A stretch of 5,294 bases of DNA from Roseburia sp. (GTDB lineage: Bacteria; Bacillota_A; Clostridia; Lachnospirales; Lachnospiraceae), in the NCBI GenBank assembly GCA_017547315.1, contig JAFYQA010000047.1, positions 1 through 5,294 on the forward strand, written 5' to 3'. Of this stretch, positions 1-5,294 are shown piece after piece. Positions within the stretch are counted from its first letter, which is position 1, and every line of letters begins with the position of its first letter. Below the pieces are notes generated by a model. That model saw only the letters and a list, made by a program, of their open reading frames with translations. It was not told the origin of the DNA and did no database searches. Made by a program: the position numbers and the translations under genes.

Positions 1-459
1 GTGGAAATTGATGCTTATATTCCAATGACTTATATTCCGAACGAATATCAAAAACTGGATATTTACAAGCGTATTGCCAGTCTAGAAACGGAAGAAGAAA
101 TCGATGAAATGTTAGAAGAGTTAATCGACCGTTTTGGTGATCTTCCGAAATCAGTAGAAAACTTGCTTTACATTGCCAGAATCAAGTCAATGGCACATCA
201 GGTTTATTTAACCGAAGTGCAGCAGAAAGCAGATACGATTAAGTTTACGCTTTACGAAAAGGCGAAACTGGATGTTTCTAAGATTCCGGTATTGGTAGCG
301 GCACATCCGAATAGCGTGAAATTTGTGCCGGATGCGAAAGCACCGTACTTTATTTATTTCTTGAAAAAGAATTCCAGAGAGAAAAATAAAAAGCCGTTAG
401 AGGTGCTAGAAGAGTTCTTAAAAGAACTATATGCACTGAAAATCAAGGAAACTTTGTGA
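1..459 (+). CDS. mfd: Mfd transcription-repair coupling factor, C-terminal fragment (5' end outside window)
   Basis: Partial gene: the frame is open from base 1 and ends at TGA 457-459. The GTG at 1-3 is almost certainly an internal valine codon, because the 152 visible residues match only the last domain of Mfd, a protein of about 1,150 residues. Mfd is the ATP-driven translocase that removes stalled RNA polymerase from damaged DNA and recruits UvrA. The visible part is the C-terminal TRCF domain (D7), which in the family covers the UvrA-binding surface in the resting enzyme. The recognisable signature is YKRIAS at about residues 22-27, followed by ELIDRFGDLP at about 40-49 and a helical LLYIARIKS segment at about 55-63; E. 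coli Mfd has closely similar YKRIAS and ELIDRFG stretches. The helicase motifs lie upstream and cannot be seen. No convincing terminator follows, so transcripts may run into the next gene. The family call is firm; completeness of the gene cannot be judged. Confidence 0.93.
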   Translation: MEIDAYIPMTYIPNEYQKLDIYKRIASLETEEEIDEMLEELIDRFGDLPKSVENLLYIARIKSMAHQVYLTEVQQKADTIKFTLYEKAKLDVSKIPVLVAAHPNSVKFVPDAKAPYFIYFLKKNSREKNKKPLEVLEEFLKELYALKIKETL

Positions 460-476
460 AAAAATAATGAAAAACC

Positions 477-505
477 TTGCAGTGTGTGGAAAAAAGCACT
501 ATAAT
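477..505 (+). promoter_or_regulatory. Sigma-A-type promoter for the foldase-like lipoprotein gene
   Basis: A perfect -10 box TATAAT lies at 500-505. A TTGCAG at 477-482, which matches the consensus -35 TTGACA at only its first three bases, lies exactly 17 bases upstream. Transcription would start near 512, giving a leader of about 44 bases. It lies in the gap between mfd and the lipoprotein gene, so the lipoprotein can be expressed independently of mfd. The -10 and the spacing are strong; the -35 is weak. Confidence 0.65.
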
Positions 506-541
506 GTATCAAGTGTTTTTAGAAAACAAGTGAACAGATAT

Positions 542-549
542 AGGAGAGG
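542..549 (+). promoter_or_regulatory. Ribosome binding site of the lipoprotein gene
   Basis: AGGAGAGG lies 6 bases before the ATG at 556, counting from its last base. It is a strong Shine-Dalgarno match and fixes that start, which also places the positively charged signal peptide at the very N-terminus. Confidence 0.85.
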
Positions 550-555
550 AACGAA

Positions 556-1599
556 ATGAAAAAGAGATTAATGGCATTACTTTTAAGTGGTGTACTTGCA
601 GTGTCTATGTTTGCAGGATGCGGCTCAGAGATAGATAAGACAGCAACAGTTGCAACAAACGGAACAACAGATATTACACTTGGTGTTGCTAATTTTGCTG
701 CACGTTTAACACAGGCACAGTACGATGATTTTTATGTATCATACTTTGGTGAAAATGTATGGCGTACAGATATGTATGGCTATGGTACCACTACAGAAGA
801 TGATATGAAAGCAAATGTAATTCAGAACCTTTATGCAATGTATGCATTGAAGGATCATATGGCTGACTATGGTGTAGAAATTACAGCAGAAGATGTAGCA
901 GCTATTAGTGCAGTGGCAGAGAGCTTTATTAGCAGTAACAGTGCAGAAGCAATCGAAGCATTGGGTGCAGACAGAGAAATTGTTGAAGTATATTTAGAGT
1001 TACTTACAATCCAGAGCAGAATGCATGCAGAAATCATCAAAGATACAGATACGAATGTAAGTGATGAAGAAGCAGCTACAAGCGCATACAGCCAGGTATA
1101 CATTTCTAAAACATCTTACACAGATGCAGATGGTAATAGTGTAAAATATACAGAAGAAGAAGCGGCAGCACTTGCGCAGAATGTAAAAGCATTTGCAGCA
1201 GCAGCGAAAGCAAATGGTTTAGAATCAGCAGCAGAAGCTTACGGTCATAAAGTAACAACTGGCACATATAATAAGGATTCAAGCGTAGTTGCAGAAGTTG
1301 GTAATGCATTAAAGACATTAACAGTAGATGGTGCTGTTTCAGACTTAATCGAGTTAGAAAATGCTTATTATGTAGTTCAGATGGATGCAGTTGTAGATGC
1401 AGATGCAACAGAAGCTACACGTGAAAGCATTATCTCAAACAGAGAGACAGAATTATTCACAAAGGTAGTGGAAGGCTATATTGCAGAATCTGAATGGAAA
1501 CTTGATAAAAAGTTATGGGAAAAAGTAACTTTCGATAATTTATTTACTCTTTACGAAGTAGAAGCAGACACAGAAGAGTTAGAATCAACAGAAGAATAA
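556..1599 (+). CDS. PrsA/SurA-type foldase lipoprotein with a degenerate parvulin-like domain
   Basis: A predicted exported lipoprotein of 347 residues. It starts MKKR, has a hydrophobic stretch at about 5-20 and a lipobox F-A-G-C ending at Cys22, the likely lipidated residue. PrsA-like proteins sit on the outer face of the membrane and help exported proteins fold. After a short linker, residues of about 37-165 look like the helical SurA/trigger-factor-type N domain. Residues of about 178-280 align by pattern with a parvulin peptidyl-prolyl isomerase domain: YSQVYISK at 178-185 in the place of the usual xxHIL strand, and NAYYVVQM at 269-276 in the place of the GYHII strand. The histidines usual at both places are absent, so isomerase activity is doubtful. 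An acidic tail (about 334-347) ends the protein. The protein is rich in alanine, mostly written GCA. The order mfd then prsA-like gene is known from other Clostridia and supports the call. An intrinsic terminator follows directly. Exported-lipoprotein status is fairly certain; the foldase family is likely; catalytic function is uncertain. Confidence 0.8.
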   Translation: MKKRLMALLLSGVLAVSMFAGCGSEIDKTATVATNGTTDITLGVANFAARLTQAQYDDFYVSYFGENVWRTDMYGYGTTTEDDMKANVIQNLYAMYALKDHMADYGVEITAEDVAAISAVAESFISSNSAEAIEALGADREIVEVYLELLTIQSRMHAEIIKDTDTNVSDEEAATSAYSQVYISKTSYTDADGNSVKYTEEEAAALAQNVKAFAAAAKANGLESAAEAYGHKVTTGTYNKDSSVVAEVGNALKTLTVDGAVSDLIELENAYYVVQMDAVVDADATEATRESIISNRETELFTKVVEGYIAESEWKLDKKLWEKVTFDNLFTLYEVEADTEELESTEE

Positions 1600-1615
1600 T
1601 AAGACGATGATAGAA

Positions 1616-1644
1616 AGAGAACTCCAACGCGAGTTCTCTTTTTT
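1616..1644 (+). terminator. Rho-independent terminator after the lipoprotein gene
   Basis: AGAGAACTC at 1616-1624 pairs perfectly with GAGTTCTCT at 1631-1639 around a 6-base loop, CAACGC. The stem is followed by an unbroken T run through 1644; two more A-T pairs can extend the stem. It starts 17 bases after the stop codon and separates the mfd/lipoprotein region from the kinase-peptidase unit. Confidence 0.93.
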
Positions 1645-1664
1645 CTATTCACTGGCTTTCTTTA

Positions 1665-1693
1665 TTGAAAGATAATGGAATTCATGATATATT
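1665..1693 (+). promoter_or_regulatory. Extended -10 promoter for the kinase-peptidase operon
   Basis: TTGAAA at 1665-1670 (5 of 6 consensus) is followed after 17 bases by TATATT at 1688-1693 (5 of 6), with the extended -10 dinucleotide TG at 1685-1686. It sits just after the terminator of the previous unit. Transcription would begin near 1700, leaving a leader of about 67 bases. A second -10-like TATAAA at 1713-1718 has no matching -35. Confidence 0.7.
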
Positions 1694-1732
1694 TAGAATT
1701 AGGATATTAGAATATAAAATGGGTTATTAGGG

Positions 1733-1752
1733 GAATTTCTTATTGGAAATTC
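1733..1752 (+). promoter_or_regulatory. Hairpin in the leader of the kinase gene
   Basis: GAATTTC at 1733-1739 is the exact reverse complement of GAAATTC at 1746-1752, separated by a 6-base loop, TTATTG. It ends just before the Shine-Dalgarno AGAGGAA at 1754-1760 and lies inside the predicted transcript. A 7-bp AT-rich stem is modest and may be chance. If it forms, it would hide the in-frame TTG at 1743 in its loop and leave the downstream ribosome site open. Confidence 0.3.
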
Positions 1753-1753
1753 A

Positions 1754-1760
1754 AGAGGAA
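1754..1760 (+). promoter_or_regulatory. Ribosome binding site that decides the kinase start
   Basis: AGAGGAA lies 6 bases before ATG 1767. A competing in-frame TTG at 1743 has its own AGGGGA at 1729-1734, so the longer 177-residue form is not excluded. The ATG form begins MKSNIVLIG, which is where shikimate kinases usually begin, and is preferred. Confidence 0.7.
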
Positions 1761-1766
1761 TATAGA

Positions 1767-2276
1767 ATGAAAAGTAATATTGTATTGATTGGAATGCCGG
1801 GTGTTGGAAAAAGTACGGTAGGAGTTATTTTGGCTAAGGTATTGGGATACCAATTTGTTGATTCTGATTTGGTAATACAGAAAGAAGAAGGAAAATTATT
1901 AAAAGAGATTATTGCAGAAGTGGGAACGGAAGGCTTCATAGAAGTGGAGAACCGGGTGAACGCATCGTTGGCAGTTACAGATTCTATTATAGCGACCGGA
2001 GGTAGCGTGGTATATGGTAAAGAAGCCATGGAGCATTTACGTGAAATAGGGACGGTTGTATATCTGTCACTTCCTTTTGAAGAAATAGACAAGCGTTTGA
2101 GTGATATTAAAGGCAGAGGTGTTGTGCTTCGGGAAGGACAGACACTGAAAGATTTATACGAAGAACGTAAAGTATTGTATGAGCAGTATGCAGACATCCA
2201 GATTGATGAGACCGGATTAAATGTAGAAGAAACTATTAACGCGATTTTAAAATCAAGGGATACAAATAAATGGTAA
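1767..2276 (+). CDS. Shikimate-kinase-family P-loop kinase with altered substrate site
   Basis: A cytoplasmic kinase of 169 residues, the usual length for the AroK/AroL family, whose classical members phosphorylate shikimate at the 3-hydroxyl with ATP in the chorismate pathway. Walker A is GMPGVGKST at residues 9-17. The FVDSD stretch at 30-34 carries the acidic residues (Asp32, Asp34) that in shikimate kinase handle magnesium and the substrate. Arg117 sits in the lid, and Arg134 in the ERKVLY stretch corresponds to the second substrate-binding arginine (Arg136 in M. tuberculosis). Two family hallmarks are changed: the arginine normally in the FRxxE motif (Arg58) is Ile58, although Glu61 is kept, and the GGG substrate loop reads GGS (78-80). 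The lid reads RGVV rather than the common RPLL. The family is certain; shikimate as substrate is not, so no gene symbol is given. An in-frame TTG at 1743 would add 8 residues. The 3' end overlaps the peptidase gene by 7 bases, suggesting translational coupling. Confidence 0.85.
   Translation: MKSNIVLIGMPGVGKSTVGVILAKVLGYQFVDSDLVIQKEEGKLLKEIIAEVGTEGFIEVENRVNASLAVTDSIIATGGSVVYGKEAMEHLREIGTVVYLSLPFEEIDKRLSDIKGRGVVLREGQTLKDLYEERKVLYEQYADIQIDETGLNVEETINAILKSRDTNKW
2255..2260 (+). promoter_or_regulatory. Ribosome binding site of the peptidase gene, inside the kinase gene
   Basis: AAGGGA lies 9 bases before ATG 2270, within the last codons of the kinase gene. The in-frame alternative, ATG 2285, has only a GGAA directly against it and no properly spaced site, so 2270 is the better start. 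Confidence 0.65.
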
Positions 2277-3826
2277 AATTGGAAATGACAAAAAAGATAA
2301 AAAAACGACTTGCAGGTGTGGGCATTTTGTTTTTGGGTATGCTATACATAGCAGCTTCTGAACATGTGAGTTTGGGTATGCCGTATCAGCAGGTGATGTT
2401 CAATGATATGCATATTTGTGATGTGGCAGCCAGTACAGATGTGGTGCAGATGGCGAGAGAAGTGCGGAAAGAGATGGCTTTAGAAAGTGAAGAAATACTT
2501 GCCATTGATTATCGCATTGCAGTTGTTGAGGCTCAGAAACCTTTTGTAACGCTTATGACAAAAGATGAGATGGAAAACGTTTTAAAGGAAAACCTGACTT
2601 CAGCAATTGTAAATGATGGTATCAAAAGCTATACATTAAAGATTGAAGGATACACAGCCACATTTGCCAATTTAGAAGAGGTGAAGAGTTTGTTTTGCGG
2701 TGTGAAGGATGCTGCGGATGAACAAAAAGAATTCGAACCGGTAATCATGAAACAGGATGGGCATGTGAATGGTGTGCTGACCGCGTCATTAGAACCGATT
2801 GTTCCGAATGTGTGGGAATCGGATATTATTCCGGAAGAAAAAGAAGGGGATGGAATTTCTGCAGGAGTTACAGCATCGCTTATGAACAGTTTGGAATACG
2901 TAATGGCGAATCCATATAAAGGTACTTATCAAAAGGGTATTCTGGATATGGAATTCATAGAGAATATTGATATCTATGAGAGTTTTGCGTCGAAAGAAGA
3001 ACTGGCAGATGTAGAAACAGAGATTGTAGAAGTAACAAAAGAAAAAGAAACGAATAAAATATATGTAGTAAAGAGTGGTGATAGTCTTTCTCTTATTGCA
3101 TACCAAAATGATACAACCGTTGCATCTATTATGGCATTAAACGGGTTTAAGAATATGAATCAGATTATTCGTATTGATGACGAGCTGATTATTGCAGTTC
3201 CAGAGCCTGATTTGATGCTTCGTGTGACAAAGGGCGAAGTTTACGAAGAAGATTATAGAGCAGACCCGGTTATTATACCAAATGACAGTTGGTATACCAC
3301 AAAAGAAGTCGTGCATTACGAAGGAACAGTTGGCCACAGAGAGCGAAATGACGTGGTGACGATTGAAAACGGCATTGAAGTAGACCGTAAAATGATACAT
3401 GAGAACATTATGGTTGTTTCTGAACCGGCTGTTATTGAACGAGGAACTATTATACCGCCAACTTATATCAAACCGATTAATGGTGGTCGAAAGACTTCGA
3501 ATTATGGATGGCGTTGGGGAAGGTTGCATAAAGGTACAGACTGGGGTATCCCGGTTGGTACGAAGATTTTTGCGTCTAGTGCAGGTACTGTAGTTCGTGC
3601 GGATTATAATGGAGCATACGGTTTATGCGTATTGATTAGTCATCCGGACGGACGAATGACTCGTTATGCACATTGTAGTAAATTGTTGGTATCTGCAGGA
3701 CAGTCTGTAAAGCAGGGAGAGACGATTGCTTTAAGTGGTAATACCGGTCGTTCTACAGGACCACATCTTCATTTTGAGATGATTATTAATGGTTCGGCAG
3801 TAGACCCATTAAAGTATATTAATTAG
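2270..3826 (+). CDS. LysM-G5-M23 peptidoglycan endopeptidase, membrane-anchored or secreted
   Basis: A 518-residue cell-wall hydrolase. A lysine/arginine-rich start (residues 8-13) leads into one hydrophobic segment at about 14-30, a signal anchor or signal peptide. Residues of about 31-262 have no domain I can name, but hold repeated short patterns typical of the N-terminal part of clostridial M23 proteins. A LysM peptidoglycan-binding domain covers about 263-311 (YVVKSGDSLSLIA at its start). A G5-like domain covers about 315-395. The C-terminal M23 (LytM-type) domain covers about 401-518. All expected active-site residues are present: zinc ligands His420 and Asp424 (HKGTD), His468 in YAH, and His499/His501 in HLHFE. 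The protein should therefore be an active zinc endopeptidase cutting peptide cross-bridges outside the cell, not a catalytically dead activator. It overlaps the kinase gene by 7 bases, so the two are probably co-transcribed. No terminator follows, so read-through into murA is possible. Members of this group act in cell separation, growth or sporulation; which applies here cannot be read from the sequence. Confidence 0.92.
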   Translation: MVKLEMTKKIKKRLAGVGILFLGMLYIAASEHVSLGMPYQQVMFNDMHICDVAASTDVVQMAREVRKEMALESEEILAIDYRIAVVEAQKPFVTLMTKDEMENVLKENLTSAIVNDGIKSYTLKIEGYTATFANLEEVKSLFCGVKDAADEQKEFEPVIMKQDGHVNGVLTASLEPIVPNVWESDIIPEEKEGDGISAGVTASLMNSLEYVMANPYKGTYQKGILDMEFIENIDIYESFASKEELADVETEIVEVTKEKETNKIYVVKSGDSLSLIAYQNDTTVASIMALNGFKNMNQIIRIDDELIIAVPEPDLMLRVTKGEVYEEDYRADPVIIPNDSWYTTKEVVHYEGTVGHRERNDVVTIENGIEVDRKMIHENIMVVSEPAVIERGTIIPPTYIKPINGGRKTSNYGWRWGRLHKGTDWGIPVGTKIFASSAGTVVRADYNGAYGLCVLISHPDGRMTRYAHCSKLLVSAGQSVKQGETIALSGNTGRSTGPHLHFEMIINGSAVDPLKYIN

Positions 3827-3843
3827 AGTGAATAAACAAAAAT

Positions 3844-3872
3844 TTGCCTAAATGAAAGTGTTATGGTATAAT
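3844..3872 (+). promoter_or_regulatory. Upstream murA promoter candidate (P1)
   Basis: A perfect TATAAT at 3867-3872 carries the extended -10 dinucleotide TG at 3864-3865. A TTGCCT (4 of 6) lies at 3844-3849 with a 17-base spacer. The -10 is embedded in a short inverted repeat, TGTTAT (3859-3864) and ATAACA (3871-3876). Confidence 0.55.
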
Positions 3873-3883
3873 AACAAAAAAAC

Positions 3884-3913
3884 TTGACAAAAGCACTTGA
3901 CGGCTACTATAAT
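3884..3913 (+). promoter_or_regulatory. Main murA promoter (P2)
   Basis: Both boxes are perfect: TTGACA at 3884-3889 and TATAAT at 3908-3913, with an 18-base spacer. The predicted start near 3920 gives a leader of about 30 bases. A second -35-like TTGACG at 3897-3902 lies within the spacer, 13 bases on, but has no good -10 of its own. This is the strongest promoter in the window and fits an essential, well-expressed gene. Confidence 0.85.
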
Positions 3914-3937
3914 TACGTGTTTGTATGAATAGTTCAT

Positions 3938-3944
3938 AGAGGTG
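3938..3944 (+). promoter_or_regulatory. murA: Ribosome binding site of murA
   Basis: AGAGGTG lies 4 bases before ATG 3949, counting from its last base, and matches the AGGAGGTG core well. It supports the start that gives the standard MurA N-terminus. Confidence 0.8.
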
Positions 3945-3948
3945 TAGA

Positions 3949-5241
3949 ATGGAACAGTATGTAATTAAGGGTGGAACTCCACTCGTAGGTGAGGTTGAAA
4001 TTGGTGGTGCGAAGAATGCGGCACTTGCGATTCTTTCAGCAGCCATTATGACAGACGAGACCGTTACAATAGATAATTTACCAAATGTTAGAGATATTAA
4101 TGTATTGTTAGATGCTATCCGTGAGATTGGTGCACAGGTAGAACGTATAGATGCTCATACCGTTAAGATTAATGGTTCTTTTATCAGAGATTATAAGGTA
4201 GACAATGAGTTTATTCGTAAAATCAGAGCGTCCTATTATTTAATAGGTGCTATGTTGGGTAAATATAAGAGAGCAGAAGTTGCATTACCGGGTGGCTGTA
4301 ATATTGGAAGCAGACCAATTGACCTTCATATGAAAGGTTTCCGTGCGTTAGGTGCGGTAGTTGATATAGAGCATGGTATGTTGATTGCATCTGCAGACCG
4401 TTTGAAAGGTACACATATCTATTTGGATAAGGTATCAGTAGGTGCAACGATTAATATTATGATGGCAGCTACTATGGCAGAGGGTAAGACCATTATTGAG
4501 AATGCAGCGAAAGAGCCTCATGTAGTAGATGTAGCGAACTTCTTAAATAGTATGGGTGCGAATATCCGTGGTGCCGGAACAGATGTAATTCGTATCGTAG
4601 GTGTAGAGAAGCTTCATAAGACGGAATACTCTGTTATTCCAGATCAGATTGAAGCAGGTACCTTTATGTTTGCTGCTGCAGCGACTAAGGGTGACGTAAT
4701 GCTTAAGAATGTAATTCCGAAGCATTTAGAAGCTACTACAGCGAAGTTGTTAGAAATTGGATGTGAGGTAGAAGAATTTGATGATGCAGTTCGAGTAGTT
4801 GCATCAAAACCATTACATCATACACAGGTTACTACATTGCCATATCCTGGATTCCCGACAGATATGCAGCCTCAGATGGCGGTTGTATTAGGTATTGCAG
4901 AGGGCACAAGTACTGTAACAGAGAGTATTTTTGAAAATCGTTTCAAATATGTAGACGAATTGACCAGAATGGGTGCCAATATTAAAGTAGAAAGTAATAT
5001 TGCTATTATCAATGGCGTAGAGCGTTATACAGGTGCACGAGTAAATGCACCAGATTTGCGTGCGGGTGCAGCACTTGTAATTGCAGGTCTTTCTGCAGAT
5101 GGTATTACCGTAGTAGATGATATTTACTACATTGAGCGTGGTTATGAAGACTTTGAACGTAAACTTGCATCTTTAGGAGCACTTATCGAGAAGGTTAGCA
5201 CCGAAAAAGAGATTAAAAAGTTTTCTTTAAAAGTATCATAA
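3949..5241 (+). CDS. murA: UDP-N-acetylglucosamine 1-carboxyvinyltransferase (MurA)
   Basis: A complete 430-residue cytoplasmic enzyme, close to the usual length of about 420. It transfers enolpyruvyl from phosphoenolpyruvate to UDP-GlcNAc, the first committed step of peptidoglycan synthesis. The sequence has the two-lobed EPSP-synthase-type fold pattern and the known active-site residues: Lys22-Asn23 in GGAKNAAL, the loop cysteine Cys117 in LPGGCNIGSRPID (E. coli Cys115), Asp305 in FPTDMQ, Arg371 in DLRAG, and Arg397 in ERGYE. With cysteine rather than aspartate in the loop, the enzyme is expected to be of the fosfomycin-sensitive type; that is inference from the family. Low-GC Gram-positives often carry two MurA paralogues (murA and murZ/murA2), and this window cannot show which one this is. 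It has its own strong promoter and a clear ribosome site. No terminator is visible in the 53 bases after the stop. Confidence 0.97.
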   Translation: MEQYVIKGGTPLVGEVEIGGAKNAALAILSAAIMTDETVTIDNLPNVRDINVLLDAIREIGAQVERIDAHTVKINGSFIRDYKVDNEFIRKIRASYYLIGAMLGKYKRAEVALPGGCNIGSRPIDLHMKGFRALGAVVDIEHGMLIASADRLKGTHIYLDKVSVGATINIMMAATMAEGKTIIENAAKEPHVVDVANFLNSMGANIRGAGTDVIRIVGVEKLHKTEYSVIPDQIEAGTFMFAAAATKGDVMLKNVIPKHLEATTAKLLEIGCEVEEFDDAVRVVASKPLHHTQVTTLPYPGFPTDMQPQMAVVLGIAEGTSTVTESIFENRFKYVDELTRMGANIKVESNIAIINGVERYTGARVNAPDLRAGAALVIAGLSADGITVVDDIYYIERGYEDFERKLASLGALIEKVSTEKEIKKFSLKVS

Positions 5242-5254
5242 TAGAAATTGGGTA

Positions 5255-5283
5255 TTGACAGATGCATAAAAACATAGTACTTT
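5255..5283 (+). promoter_or_regulatory. Promoter for a gene beyond the right edge
   Basis: A perfect -35 TTGACA at 5255-5260 is followed after 17 bases by TACTTT at 5278-5283, which keeps the three most conserved -10 bases (T1, A2, T6). It begins 13 bases after the murA stop, so the downstream gene is probably separately transcribed. The weak -10 would fit a promoter that depends on regulation. Confidence 0.5.
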
Positions 5284-5289
5284 ATGCAT
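5262..5289 (+). repeat. Perfect 9-bp inverted repeat overlapping the edge promoter
   Basis: ATGCATAAA at 5262-5270 is the exact reverse complement of TTTATGCAT at 5281-5289, with a 10-base centre. One arm starts just after the -35 box and the other covers most of the -10 box. The layout fits a repressor operator. It is not a terminator: neither strand has a T run after the stem. The target gene lies outside the window. Confidence 0.6.
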
Positions 5290-5294
5290 GGAGA

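Noticed and set aside
1..3. GTG at the first base as a true start of a 152-residue protein.
   Set aside because: The sequence matches the interior of the last Mfd domain; the window edge cuts the gene, so this GTG is an internal valine.
491..520. Imperfect hairpin AAAAAGCACT/AGTGTTTTT ending in a T run, a possible mfd terminator.
   Set aside because: The stem has only three G-C pairs plus one G-T pair, an 11-base loop, and is mostly A-T. It also spans the perfect -10 of the next gene, so a promoter explains the sequence better.
867..1408. Minus-strand open frames of 78 and 100 codons opposite the lipoprotein gene.
   Set aside because: They have leucine- and serine-rich low-complexity translations typical of the complement of alanine-rich GCA/GAA codons, with no ribosome site or family resemblance.
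1751..2197. Minus-strand open frame of 148 codons opposite the kinase gene.
   Set aside because: It is a shadow of a confidently recognised gene, with no recognisable domain and no promoter or ribosome site.
2789..3529. Minus-strand open frames of 105 and 130 codons opposite the peptidase gene.
   Set aside because: The translations are rich in Phe, Tyr, Asn and Arg without motif, and lie antisense to the LysM and G5 domains.
3399..3593. Plus-strand open frame of 64 codons inside the peptidase gene in another frame.
   Set aside because: It lies wholly within the well-supported M23 reading frame, with no ribosome site and no family features.
3897..3925. Third murA promoter using TTGACG at 3897-3902.
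   Set aside because: At the right spacing the -10 would be TTTGTA or TTGTAT, a poor match, while the adjacent TTGACA/TATAAT pair is perfect.
3861..4725. Minus-strand open frames of 60 to 65 codons over the murA promoter and gene.
   Set aside because: They are short, unsupported by initiation signals, and opposite a gene with clear catalytic motifs.

Overview
The window looks like chromosomal housekeeping DNA from a low-GC Gram-positive anaerobe of the Clostridia, most likely Lachnospiraceae. The reasons are the AT-rich sequence, the purine-rich Shine-Dalgarno sites (AGGAG, AGAGG), near-consensus sigma-A promoters, a lipoprotein foldase directly after mfd, and a LysM-G5-M23 peptidase of the type common in that family. 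The taxonomic call is inference from protein style and gene order; no search was run. All genes lie on the + strand.

Layout: (1) 1-459 is the 3' end of mfd, the transcription-repair coupling factor. (2) 556-1599 is a secreted lipoprotein of the PrsA/SurA foldase type with its own promoter, closed by a strong intrinsic terminator at 1616-1644. (3) A new transcription unit starts from an extended -10 promoter near 1665-1693. It carries a shikimate-kinase-like gene (1767-2276) that overlaps by 7 bases the gene for a membrane-anchored or secreted LysM-G5-M23 peptidase (2270-3826). (4) Two overlapping promoter candidates precede murA (3949-5241), which encodes the first committed enzyme of peptidoglycan synthesis. 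(5) The last 53 bases hold a consensus -35 box and a perfect 9-bp inverted repeat that look like the regulated promoter of a gene beyond the window.

Functionally, three of the five genes act at the cell envelope: folding of exported proteins, peptidoglycan cleavage and peptidoglycan precursor synthesis. The kinase and the Mfd fragment are metabolic and DNA-repair genes. No mobile element, CRISPR array, tRNA or rRNA was seen, and I do not see a new multi-gene system. The points most worth a second look are the kinase, whose shikimate-binding arginine is replaced by isoleucine; the foldase, whose parvulin-like region seems to lack the usual histidines; and the operator-like repeat at the right edge.
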